From positions 1-32,875 of the forward strand of contig JACQSP010000031.1 of NCBI GenBank assembly GCA_016205905.1: a stretch of DNA of 32,875 nt, given 5' to 3'. Position 1 is the stretch's first letter. Every line of letters starts with the position of its first letter. Positions 6,583 to 14,339 of this stretch are shown here, piece after piece. Below the pieces are notes generated by a model that was not told where the DNA came from, searched no databases, and was given only the letters and a program-made list of their open reading frames with translations. This stretch comes from Candidatus Woesearchaeota archaeon. Its GTDB lineage: Archaea; Nanobdellota; Nanobdellia; Woesearchaeales; DSVV01. Position numbers and translations under genes: made by a program.

Positions 6583-7851
6583 ATGACAGATAAAGAACTG
6601 AAAAAAGAATTCAAGGCAGTTGCAAGCAAGGCACCTGACAAATATTACGCTACCTCTGTTCTTAAACAGGAAGGTTTTGCCAGGAAACAGTGCAAATGCG
6701 GCACATTTTTCTGGACAGTTAACAATGAACAAAAAACATGCGGTGATCCAAGTTGCTCAGGCGGATTTAAATTCATTGGAGAAGGTCTTGTTAAAGAAAA
6801 GTTAGATTACATAGAAATATGGAATAAATTTTCTCAGCATTTTAAAAAATTAGGCTACACACCTATCCAAAGATATCCTGTAACAGCCAGATGGAGAAAT
6901 GATACTGATTTTGTCCAAGCTTCAATTTATGATTTCCAGCCTTATGTTGTTTCAGGCGAGGTTAAACCGCCTGCTAATCCATTAGTTGTCCCGCAATTCT
7001 GTTTAAGGTTTAATGATATTGATAATGTAGGCGTTACAGGAGCGCATTTTACAGGGTTTGTAATGATTGGCCAGCATGCATTTATGCCGCCTGATAAATT
7101 TGACCAGAAGAAATATTTCAGCGATATTCATTCTTGGCTTACTAAAGGCCTAAAACTTCCAAATAAAGAAATAACATACCATGAGGACGCATGGGCTGGC
7201 GGCGGTAATTTTGGGCCGTGTATGGAATTTTTCAGTCGTGGCTTAGAATTAGGAAACCAAGTTTATATGCAGTACGAAGTTCTGCCAAACAGCCAGAAAA
7301 AAGAGCTTAATCTAAAAGTCCTTGACATGGGTATGGGGCATGAAAGAAATGCATGGTTTGCATCAGCAACTTCGACAAGTTATGACGCTGTTTTTCCAAC
7401 TGTTTGTAAAAAACTTTACAGTGCAACTGGTGTTAAAGTAGACAATGAACTTATGAAAAAATTCCTGCCGTATGCGTCATATCTAAACGTTGATGAGGTG
7501 GAAGATATAAATAAGGCATGGCAAAACGTCGCAAAAAAAGTTGGCGTAACTCCAAAAGAGATTAAAGAGTTTGTTCTGCCTCTTTCAGGAATTTATTCTA
7601 TTGGCGACCACACAAGAAGCCTGCTTGTCGCATTAAACGACGGCGCACTCCCAAGCAATGTTGGTGGAGGATATAATTTAAGAGTAATTTTAAGACGAGC
7701 TCTTGGATTTATTGACAAGTATGGTTGGGATATTGATTTAATAAAAGTTGCAGAATGGCACGCTGAATATCTGAAAAAATTATTTCCAGAGCTAAATGAA
7801 AATCTTAACGAAGTCAGCGAGATATTAAAGGTAGAACAAATAAAATATTAA
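6583..7851 (+). CDS. alaS: Alanyl-tRNA synthetase, N-terminal half (aminoacylation and tRNA recognition), ends at an in-frame TAA
   Basis: These 422 residues are the archaeal-type catalytic part of AlaRS, a class II synthetase that charges tRNA-Ala. The N-terminal archaeal cysteine cluster is present (C37, C39, C53, C58). RFNDIDNVG (142-150) is in motif 2, GMGHERNAW (250-258) belongs to motif 3, and the tRNA-recognition block GDHTRSLLVALNDGALPSNVG (341-361) is intact. The frame stops at TAA 7849-7851 after VEQIKY, within a segment normally continuous in AlaRS. The same frame then stays open to 9096 and encodes the rest of the enzyme. TAA ends several other genes here (for example the Lrp and YbaK genes), so it is a normal stop. 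This is either a naturally split enzyme, a readthrough case, a recent nonsense mutation or a sequence error. Confidence 0.9.
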   Translation: MTDKELKKEFKAVASKAPDKYYATSVLKQEGFARKQCKCGTFFWTVNNEQKTCGDPSCSGGFKFIGEGLVKEKLDYIEIWNKFSQHFKKLGYTPIQRYPVTARWRNDTDFVQASIYDFQPYVVSGEVKPPANPLVVPQFCLRFNDIDNVGVTGAHFTGFVMIGQHAFMPPDKFDQKKYFSDIHSWLTKGLKLPNKEITYHEDAWAGGGNFGPCMEFFSRGLELGNQVYMQYEVLPNSQKKELNLKVLDMGMGHERNAWFASATSTSYDAVFPTVCKKLYSATGVKVDNELMKKFLPYASYLNVDEVEDINKAWQNVAKKVGVTPKEIKEFVLPLSGIYSIGDHTRSLLVALNDGALPSNVGGGYNLRVILRRALGFIDKYGWDIDLIKVAEWHAEYLKKLFPELNENLNEVSEILKVEQIKY

Positions 7852-8037
7852 AACACTAAACAAAAATCTCATCTAATTGTTGAGAAATTAATCAAGGAAA
7901 AAAAGAAGATAACAACAGAAAACCTGCTTGAGCTTTATGATACTCAAGGCATTTCTCCTGAGCTTATAAGAGACGAAGCTTTAAAACAAAGCATTAATGT
8001 AAAAGTTCCTGATAATTTTTATGCGAAGATTGCAGAA
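7849..8037 (+). other. In-frame TAA and 62 conserved alaS codons lacking a usable start
   Basis: Downstream of the TAA the same frame continues for 62 codons before the first ATG, with no ATG, GTG or TTG codon in between. The predicted residues still match AlaRS: IVEKLIKEKKK, then ITTENLLELYDTQGISPELI, then VKVPDNFYAKIAE just before the ATG at 8038. This stretch cannot be translated by normal initiation, yet it looks conserved. It therefore argues for readthrough, a very recent mutation or a base error over an old gene split. Confidence 0.85.
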
Positions 8038-9096
8038 ATGCATGAGAAGAAAGAGCAGGTTCATGCAACACAGAAAGAGGAAAGGTTAAACTTAAACGGG
8101 ATTCCTGAAACAAAATGCCTTTATTTTGACGACTGGAAATTAACTAAATTTAAGGGAAAAGTTCTGAAAGTAATTGACAACAAAGTTATTCTTGACCAGA
8201 CTGCATTTTATCCGACATCTGGCGGCCAATTGCATGATACAGGAACATTGCAAAATGAACAAGTGATAGATATATTTAAGCAGGGCAATGTAATTGTGCA
8301 TGTTTTAGAAACCAAACATGAATTTCCAGTTGGAGAATCATTGGCAGGGGAGATTGACTTAAACAGAAGACAGCAACTAGCACAGCATCATACTGCAACA
8401 CATATTATTAATGCTGCTGCCCGAAGAATTCTTGGAAAACATATTAATCAGGCTGGCGCAAAGAAAACACCTGAAAAAGCGCATATTGACATCACACATT
8501 ATAATTCTTTAAACAATGAAGAAATAAAAAAAATCGAAGACGAAGCAAACAAAATAGTTAATGAAGATATTGAAGTAAGAAAAAAGTTTTATTCTAGAGA
8601 TGAAGCAGAAAAGAAGTTTGGAATGAGCATTTATCAGGGTGGTGCTGTGCCTGGAAACAGATTAAGGATAGTAGAGATTCCAGAAGTGGATGTAGAAGCA
8701 TGCGGAGGCACACATTTAAACTCAACCAAAGAAACAGGAGAAATAAAAATCCTAAAAGCTTCAAAAATACAGGATGGCATTGTAAGGATAGAATTTACTG
8801 CAGGAAAAGCAGCAAAGAAAGAAGAGCATTGTCAGGAAGCATTATTAAGCGAACTTTGCAGGGAATTATATTGTAAAGATATTAAATTAATTCCTTCAAG
8901 AGCAGAAGAGTTGTTTGGCTTGTGGAAAGACGTTGTAAAAAAGAAAAAACAGGTTGATAAAAAACTATTGACATCAACAAAAGAAGTCAATGGTTCATGC
9001 GATGACCTCCTCGCAAAAACCTGCGAAGTTCTCAGAACACAGCCAGAGCATTTAACCAAAACAATAAGAAGGTTTAAGAAAGAGATTGGGATGTGA
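8038..9096 (+). CDS. alaS: Alanyl-tRNA synthetase, C-terminal half (editing domain)
   Basis: These 352 residues continue AlaRS in the same frame as the upstream half (codon 486 onward of an 837-codon whole). The beta-barrel linker (TAFYPTSGGQLHDTG, 55-69) leads into the editing domain. Its metal site is complete: HHTATH (117-122) and CGGTH (222-226), which hydrolyses mischarged Ser- or Gly-tRNA-Ala. After about residue 265 there is only a short helical tail. The glycine-rich DHHA1/C-Ala domain expected at the C-terminus of most AlaRS is not visible, so the enzyme is minimal. The ATG at 8038 is simply the first start codon after the TAA and has no clear ribosome binding site. Nanoarchaeum equitans is known to have AlaRS encoded in two pieces, which makes a split form credible but not proven here. 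Confidence 0.85.
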   Translation: MHEKKEQVHATQKEERLNLNGIPETKCLYFDDWKLTKFKGKVLKVIDNKVILDQTAFYPTSGGQLHDTGTLQNEQVIDIFKQGNVIVHVLETKHEFPVGESLAGEIDLNRRQQLAQHHTATHIINAAARRILGKHINQAGAKKTPEKAHIDITHYNSLNNEEIKKIEDEANKIVNEDIEVRKKFYSRDEAEKKFGMSIYQGGAVPGNRLRIVEIPEVDVEACGGTHLNSTKETGEIKILKASKIQDGIVRIEFTAGKAAKKEEHCQEALLSELCRELYCKDIKLIPSRAEELFGLWKDVVKKKKQVDKKLLTSTKEVNGSCDDLLAKTCEVLRTQPEHLTKTIRRFKKEIGM

Positions 9097-9152
9097 AAAT
9101 TAGATGATTGTATGATTAAACCCCCTAATTATATTTTTAGAAAAATATTAAG

Positions 9153-9620
9153 ATGATAATTGAAACAAACGTCACTAAACTATTAGATTCAAAAGGAATT
9201 AAATATAAACTTCTTCCTCATACCAAACCTGTTTTTACTTGTGAAGAGGCTGCTAAAGAAAGGAATGTCCCTGTTGATGAAATGATTAAATGTATTCTTT
9301 TAGTAGATAAAGAGAAAAAATATTATTTGGCGTGCTTAACATCTGATAAAAAGTTAAATCCACAAAAAGTAAGAGAATTAGTAGGATGTTCAAGATTAAG
9401 TTTTGCGCCAAAAAATGATATTGAAGAGGTATTAGGATATCAATTAGGCGCAATCCCGCCATTGTTATTAAAAACAACAATTCCTATTCTCTTTGATAAG
9501 ATTATTCAAAAAAAAGAAAAAGTAAACATTAGCTCTGGCAACCCATTAGCAGGTATAGAATTAGATTCAAAAACCCTGATTAACTTAATAGAACCATTTA
9601 TTGGGGATATAAGCGATTAA
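9153..9620 (+). CDS. YbaK/ProX-type aminoacyl-tRNA deacylase (trans-editing)
   Basis: This 155-residue protein is a complete YbaK/ProX-domain protein, a family that removes wrong amino acids from tRNA in trans. The lysine equivalent to the essential YbaK Lys46 is K46 here (MIKCILL). The later motifs RLSFAPKNDIEEVLGYQLGA (80-99) and NISSGNPLAGIELD (about 124-137) are typical of the family. It starts 57 bases after the editing half of AlaRS, on the same strand. A TATA-like TTATATTTTTA at about 9128-9138 may also give it its own promoter. Its position suggests a role in quality control of tRNA-Ala or a related tRNA; the actual substrate cannot be told from sequence. Confidence 0.88.
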   Translation: MIIETNVTKLLDSKGIKYKLLPHTKPVFTCEEAAKERNVPVDEMIKCILLVDKEKKYYLACLTSDKKLNPQKVRELVGCSRLSFAPKNDIEEVLGYQLGAIPPLLLKTTIPILFDKIIQKKEKVNISSGNPLAGIELDSKTLINLIEPFIGDISD

Positions 9621-9757
9621 TTCTCTTACACTCCATTTTTCAGAGATGCATTCTTTTTCATAAAAGTTTCTTTCTAAATCTTCATCTATCTCTAGTAGCT
9701 CCGTATAATGACTCCATGTTAATTGGTCAGACAGTGTCTGCAATTTCTGTACCAACT
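9585..9757 (-). pseudogene. DUF1016 (YhcG-type) N-terminal domain fragment, copy 1
   Basis: The fragment encodes QTLSDQLTWSHYTELLEI, then DLERNFYEKECISEKWSVREL. These are hallmark residues of the N-terminal DUF1016 domain found in PDDEXK nuclease-domain YhcG proteins. Everything upstream is cut off by the inverted-repeat element at 9758-9908, and after SVREL the frame runs into the antisense of the YbaK gene and stops. The first 111 bases of homology (9630-9740) are nearly identical to 10744-10854. It is a broken remnant, not a working gene. Confidence 0.7.
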
Positions 9758-9908
9758 GTAAGTAAAAAGTCTGCCTCAAATTTGTCAGCTTTGCTTTTAT
9801 GTCTCATTAGACATGAAGGGTAGCGAAAACCTATGATAAACTTTGCTATTTTGCAGTGTATTATTTTGCGGGTTTTCGCCAAAGCTGACTGGCAGACTTT
9901 TTACTTAC
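9758..9908. mobile_element. MITE-like element with 18-base terminal inverted repeats
   Basis: A 151-base element is bounded by perfect 18-base inverted repeats (GTAAGTAAAAAGTCTGCC at 9758-9775, complement at 9891-9908). Inside are concentric inverted repeats: GTCAGCTTTG (9784-9793 with 9880-9889) and GCGAAAACC (9823-9831 with 9871-9879), plus a small ATGTCT...AGACAT hairpin at about 9799-9814. There is no ORF. It truncates the DUF1016 fragment, as an insertion would. Only a possible 2-base duplication (CT) flanks it. Confidence 0.75.
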
Positions 9909-9949
9909 CTAGTTTTAAAGCAAAGCTACTTGCTCATAGGAAGCCCAAT

Positions 9950-10462
9950 TTACTCTTTCCCAATCAATTTCTGTACTTTTTGGTAAACATGGTCAGGATT
10001 ATTTAGATATTGAAGAGCAATCCCGCCACCTGCTTGAGATGAATAACCACCATAATTAGCAGCGCCCATATGTCCAGCTGTGATTAATCTAATTGTTCCA
10101 GTGCCAAAAAGCCTGTCCCATATACTTTTAGTAAGAACACAATCAGTTACCTTGTCATATTGCACAGTTCTTTGCACGATATTAAGAAAACCTTCAAAAA
10201 ACTCTGCTTTTTTCTGATAAAAAAGGTAACGCCTGGCATTCAGATTCATCAATCGGAAAAAGATTATTACAATTGCCAGAATCATTGCAGTAACAATTCC
10301 AAAAACAAAACTATAAGCAATTAATTTATTAAGAATTGTCCAAACAAAAAATCCAATAAATATTCCTGCTATTAAAGCGCCAACTATTACTGGAATTATT
10401 GCCACAGATATATTTGGCCTTAATATAAAAAGTGGGTTTTCTTTATTTGTCTCTTGTTTCAT
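9950..10462 (-). CDS. Membrane protein with bacterial-type PH domain (bPH2/DUF304-like)
   Basis: This 170-residue protein has two membrane helices (about residues 19-43 and 46-69) followed by a PH-like domain of the DUF304/YdbS-YdbT type. Diagnostic segments are RRYLFYQKKAEFFEGFL (78-94), QYDKVTDC and SIWDRLFGTGTIRLITAG, which fit the family pattern of a tyrosine- and glycine-rich barrel after two helices. GGTGAT lies just upstream of the ATG, and a TATA box (10492-10502) about 35 bases upstream. Between two MITE-like elements and two DUF1016 fragments, the gene itself looks intact. The domain is thought to act at the membrane in structural or stress roles; the specific function is unknown. 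Confidence 0.8.
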   Translation of the reverse strand: MKQETNKENPLFILRPNISVAIIPVIVGALIAGIFIGFFVWTILNKLIAYSFVFGIVTAMILAIVIIFFRLMNLNARRYLFYQKKAEFFEGFLNIVQRTVQYDKVTDCVLTKSIWDRLFGTGTIRLITAGHMGAANYGGYSSQAGGGIALQYLNNPDHVYQKVQKLIGKE

Positions 10463-10518
10463 TTTGAATCACCAATGCATATAAATGCTTAATGATTTAT
10501 ATATTTTATTGTAAAATA

Positions 10519-10683
10519 GGCTCTGTCCCGAATGGAGGTTAGCAGCATAAAGGTCAAATCCTTTTCATATTACTTGTGAGCTGACAAGGGGGACTTGCCC
10601 CCTACGGGGAACGTCAGCATTAACCTTACACAGCGAGGATTTGAAGCTGCTAACCCGAACGAAGTGAGATTTGGGACAGAGCC
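10519..10683. mobile_element. MITE-like element with 9-base target-site duplication
   Basis: A 165-base element is bounded by 11-base inverted repeats (GGCTCTGTCCC at 10519-10529, GGGACAGAGCC at 10673-10683). Its flanks are identical 9-base direct repeats, TGTAAAATA, at 10510-10518 and 10684-10692, the footprint of a transposition event. Nested inside are paired arms GTTAGCAGC/GCTGCTAAC, TCAAATCCT/AGGATTTGA and GCTGAC/GTCAGC around a GGGG/CCCC centre. No ORF is present, so it would depend on a transposase encoded elsewhere. It lies upstream of the PH-domain gene and just downstream of DUF1016 copy 2. Confidence 0.85.
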
Positions 10684-10728
10684 TGTAAAATATGTTGAAA
10701 TTTAAGCTATTTATTTTTTTAAGAATTA

Positions 10729-11163
10729 TCAACTAATTCCTTTACTCCATTTTTCAGAGATGCATTCTTTTTCATAAAAGTTTCTTTCTAAATCTTCATC
10801 TATCTCTAACAGTTCTACATAATGACTCCATGTTAATTGGTCAGACAGTGTCTGACTTTTCTGATATTTCAAATAAAATATTCTCATATATATGACATTG
10901 CTTCTGCTGAATCCCTTTCCATATCTATTCTTTAAATCAAATGCAATTCTTTCAAATAGCTTACTTCCATATCCTACATTTTCACCTACTCTTTGTTCAT
11001 ATTCAACAATCTGCTTGCCAATCTCCCAGTATGTGTTCACAAGAATTGTATTGACAGCATAAATTGCTTTTGTTCTGCCTAATTCTAATATTCTACCTAT
11101 TTTAAGGATTAAATGTTGATAATTTCTTTTGTCTGTTTTTTTGTGTAGTTTAATTAGTTTCAT
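10729..11163 (-). pseudogene. DUF1016 (YhcG-type) N-terminal domain, copy 2, truncated
   Basis: This 144-residue frame covers the helical N-terminal domain of YhcG-type DUF1016 proteins: NTYWEIGKQIVEYEQ, YGSKLFERIAFDLKNRYGKG, FSRSNVIYMRIFYLKYQK and SQTLSDQLTWSHYVELLEI. The C-terminal PDDEXK nuclease domain is missing. Compared with copy 1 the reading frame breaks after KWS through a 2-base loss, giving a stop four residues later. Full proteins run to roughly 330-370 residues. No convincing ribosome binding site precedes the ATG. It is best read as a decayed gene, though a free-standing N-domain cannot be excluded. Confidence 0.75.
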
Positions 11164-11374
11164 TTTATTTATCCTATTGATTCTATTATTCTCCGTAAAT
11201 CTTCCGTAATTCTTATTTTTCCAGTTGAATTCAAATTTATGATAAAGTGAAACAGATTAATAAAAGTTCACACACAAAAACCGAAAATTTTCCGACGAGA
11301 AATGAATTATCCAATCGTCCAAAGAAGCAGGGTAAAATTAGGCAAATCTACTGTTTTATAGCAAATCATAACAA

Positions 11375-14062
11375 TCAAGACAGAGGTTGTGGTGTCTGCT
11401 TTATCTCAATCCCAATCTTAATATTCTCATTAATTATAATATCTGCATTGCCTTCAAACTCAATAGTATCTGCCTTGCATACAGCAAGAAGATCTTCTTT
11501 TACAAATTCTACTTCCTTTCTTGTTTTTTCGTCGCAGATGATAATTAATTTGCTTAACTCTGCTTTCAAACTTAGTTTTTTCTCTGACTTATATTTTCTG
11601 ACACCAGCAAGCACAGCTACAAATTTATCGCCAATCTCTTCTGCAAATTCATCAACAAATTGTTCATTATACACAGGCCATTGTGAAATATGAATGCTTT
11701 TAACACCTTCTTTTTTTTGCCAGTATAACTGATAAACAGCTTCGGTGATATGCGGCATTATTGGAGCGCTTAATTTCAGTAAATTAAGATACACATGATA
11801 CAAAGTAAACTGTGCAGAAACCCTTTTTTCCTTTCCGTTAGGGCCTCGCTTATCAGGATTATATAATCTGTCCTTGACAATCTCTAAATAATTATCGCAC
11901 AATTCATGCCAGAAGAATTTTTCTGTTTCAATCTTTGCTTTAGAGTATTCATAACATTCAAAACTTTCTGTAGAATGTTTGATTAATTTATGCAGTTTTG
12001 ATAATATCCATTTATCCATTAATTCTAGATTCATTAATTCCATATTTGTTAAGCCTAACATTCCACCATGTAGATGCTCATTATTGTAATCTTGAAGGTG
12101 CATGATTGCAAATTTAGAGGCATTCCATAATTTAGTTACCATTTTTTTGCCTGTAACCAAATCCTTCTCTTGGTATGGCAGATCTTCGCCGAGTTTCGAG
12201 CCAGCTGCCCAAAATCTTAAACAGTCTGCGCCATAAGCATCAAGCACAGGCCTTGGCTCAACAGTATTGCCTAAACTTTTTGACATCTTTTTACCGTGAG
12301 GATCAAGCGCCCATCCGCTTATCATTACATTCTTCCAAGGAAAAATATTATCTTGCAAATGAGCTTTTACAACTGTGTTAAAGAGCCAGAAAGTAATAAT
12401 ATCATGCGCTTGCGGCCTTAAACTCATAGGATACATTTGATTATACAATTTACTATAACAAGGCTTGCCTTTCATTAATTCAATTGCAAGATGTGGTGTT
12501 AAAGATGATGTTGCCCATGTATCAAGAACATCTTTTTCTGGAACAACCTCCTTAAAGCCGCATTTTGCACATACTGCTTCTTTTCCGTTCTTTCCAGCCG
12601 GCTTATCAACAATCGGATCAACAGGCAGTTGTTTCTCGTCTGCAACAATAACAGATTCGCATTTCTTGCAGTACCATACTGGGAAAGGGACACCAAAATG
12701 CCTCTGCCTTGAAATGCACCAATCCCATTGCAGGCCATCTATCCAATTATCAAATCTGTGCCTCATAAAATTAGGATACCAAGTAATTTCCTGCCCTCTT
12801 TTAAGGAATTCTTCTTTTAAGTCAAGATATTTAATAAACCACTGTTTAGAATTAAGTATCTCTACTTCTGTGCTGCATTTGTCGTGGACATTGACCATGT
12901 GTGTGATGGGCTTTTCCTTTATTAGCAAACCTGCTTCTTTGAGGTCATTGATAATTTGTTCTCTAGCTTCTTTAATTTTAAGGCCTTTATACCTTCCGGC
13001 AATTTCTGTCATAAACCCGCCTTGGGTGATAGAAATTTTCAACTGCAGATTATGCGCTTTATACCATTCAATATCTGTTTGATCTCCGAAAGTGCAGCAC
13101 ATAACAATACCTGTGCCTTTTTCAGGATTTGCCCTTTCATCTGCCAAGATAGAAACAGAATGATTGAATAAAGGCACTCTTGCTTTTTTGCCAATGAATT
13201 TAGTGTAACGCTCGTCAGAAGGATGCGCAAACACTCCAACACAGCTGCCCAACATTTCTGGCCTTGTTGTAGCAATGACTAAGTCTTCAGATGTTTTATT
13301 TTTGCCTTCGCCTGTTTCAACTTTAAATATAATATCAACGAATTTGCTTGGCTTTTCTTTGTCAACCAGCTCAACCTGTGCTATAGCAGTTTGGCAATGA
13401 GGACACCAAATTGTCGGAGCCTCTTTTTGATATTCCCGCCCTGCTTTATATAGGTCAATAAAACTTTTCTGCGACAATTTTCTGCAATGCTCATTGATTG
13501 TGCTGTAATATATATTCCAATCACAGCTCATGCCGATTCTTTTCCAGTCACTTATGAAATCCTCTCTTATTCTCTCAAGTGTTGCAAGGCATAATTTAAT
13601 ATACTCTGTTCTGTCCATGTGGCTGGAACGCACATTGTTTATCTTTTCAACCAGTCTGTCAGTCGGCAAGCCATTATCATCTGTACCAAACGGATAAAAC
13701 ACATTCTTGCCTAACATTCTTTGGAATCTTACAACAAAGTCCTGTTGAGAATAGCTGAAAGCATGTCCTATATGCATATTGCCAGAAATAGTTGGAGGTG
13801 GTGTGTCAATAGAATAAATTTCCCGTTTAGTATCATTAGTATCAAACTTATAGATGCCCTCTTTTAGCCAGAATTTCTGCCATTTAGGCTCATCTGTCTT
13901 GAAGTTGTAGTCTTGTGGTCCTTGTTTATTTTCATTGGTCCCACTGCTTTGTTCCCTTCTTTTTTTGTGGGGTTTATCTGCAGATATATCTGATTTATTT
14001 AATTTATTGTTTATACCTTCAACTGTTTTTGTGTCTTTAGTATTTGCCTTAGCTTTACCCAT
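11375..14062 (-). CDS. valS: Valyl-tRNA synthetase
   Basis: This 895-residue class I synthetase charges tRNA-Val. The ATP-binding HIGH signature is at 97-100, inside PPPTISGNMHIGH, which is typical of ValRS, and GKKMSKSLGN places KMSKS at 592-596. The editing (CP1) region and two CxxC zinc-ribbon-like pairs (around CPHC and CKKC/CAKC) lie between them, followed by the anticodon-binding helices. The first 50 residues are a Lys/Asn/Ser-rich low-complexity extension. ATG at 14062 was chosen because a TATA box (about 14087-14096, read on the minus strand) sits 25-30 bases upstream, giving a near-leaderless transcript; the frame stays open to 14134. It is divergent from rfcL. Confidence 0.95.
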   Translation of the reverse strand: MGKAKANTKDTKTVEGINNKLNKSDISADKPHKKRREQSSGTNENKQGPQDYNFKTDEPKWQKFWLKEGIYKFDTNDTKREIYSIDTPPPTISGNMHIGHAFSYSQQDFVVRFQRMLGKNVFYPFGTDDNGLPTDRLVEKINNVRSSHMDRTEYIKLCLATLERIREDFISDWKRIGMSCDWNIYYSTINEHCRKLSQKSFIDLYKAGREYQKEAPTIWCPHCQTAIAQVELVDKEKPSKFVDIIFKVETGEGKNKTSEDLVIATTRPEMLGSCVGVFAHPSDERYTKFIGKKARVPLFNHSVSILADERANPEKGTGIVMCCTFGDQTDIEWYKAHNLQLKISITQGGFMTEIAGRYKGLKIKEAREQIINDLKEAGLLIKEKPITHMVNVHDKCSTEVEILNSKQWFIKYLDLKEEFLKRGQEITWYPNFMRHRFDNWIDGLQWDWCISRQRHFGVPFPVWYCKKCESVIVADEKQLPVDPIVDKPAGKNGKEAVCAKCGFKEVVPEKDVLDTWATSSLTPHLAIELMKGKPCYSKLYNQMYPMSLRPQAHDIITFWLFNTVVKAHLQDNIFPWKNVMISGWALDPHGKKMSKSLGNTVEPRPVLDAYGADCLRFWAAGSKLGEDLPYQEKDLVTGKKMVTKLWNASKFAIMHLQDYNNEHLHGGMLGLTNMELMNLELMDKWILSKLHKLIKHSTESFECYEYSKAKIETEKFFWHELCDNYLEIVKDRLYNPDKRGPNGKEKRVSAQFTLYHVYLNLLKLSAPIMPHITEAVYQLYWQKKEGVKSIHISQWPVYNEQFVDEFAEEIGDKFVAVLAGVRKYKSEKKLSLKAELSKLIIICDEKTRKEVEFVKEDLLAVCKADTIEFEGNADIIINENIKIGIEIKQTPQPLS

Positions 14063-14141
14063 AACTGTATAGAAATAAGGTAAATCTTTATAAATATTAT
14101 TGATTTTTAGTAAACGGCATAAATAATTGGACAATATTTGT

Positions 14142-14290
14142 GGTAAGCGGTATAAGATAAGAAGTAAGAGGATTAAATAGTTTAGTTAAAAGTTAGAGGT
14201 AGGAGGTAAGAGGGAACAACTACGATGATAACATCGTACCTCTTACCTCATACCTTTTACCTCCTACTATTAACTCCTCTTACCTTTTAC
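14142..14290. repeat. Hairpin repeat, copy B (GTAAGAGG-type core)
   Basis: A long imperfect hairpin is centred on TACGATG-ATAA-CATCGTA (14221-14238). Both arms are made of iterated GTAAGAGG/GTAGGAGG-like units: the left arm from about 14142 to 14220, the right arm from 14239 to 14290 as the complement (CCTCTTACC and CTTTTACCTCC). The core and arms match the copy at 23070-23170, but the outer GTGGAC boundary box is not present here. It fills most of the space between the divergent valS and rfcL genes. Confidence 0.85.
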
Positions 14291-14339
14291 ATTTAATTTT
14301 TCAGCAAACTTAATAAATTCAGGCAATTTCTGCGTTTGT

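Noticed and set aside
7849..7851. TAA as a recoded amino-acid codon
   Set aside because: Known archaeal recoding uses TAG (pyrrolysine) or TGA (selenocysteine), and TAA ends normal genes in this window.
10519..10683. tRNA-like or rRNA-like structured RNA
   Set aside because: The 9-base target duplication and terminal inverted repeats fit transposition better, and no tRNA T-loop or anticodon arm can be drawn.
11247..11693. 148-codon plus-strand ORF
   Set aside because: Mostly antisense to the 3' end of valS and without a ribosome binding site; a shadow of the real gene.
12465..13082. 205-codon plus-strand ORF
   Set aside because: Wholly antisense to valS, which has intact catalytic motifs.
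14142..14290. CRISPR array
   Set aside because: The units are 7-8 bases long, drift in sequence and form one large inverted repeat. There are no spacers of constant length and no cas genes.
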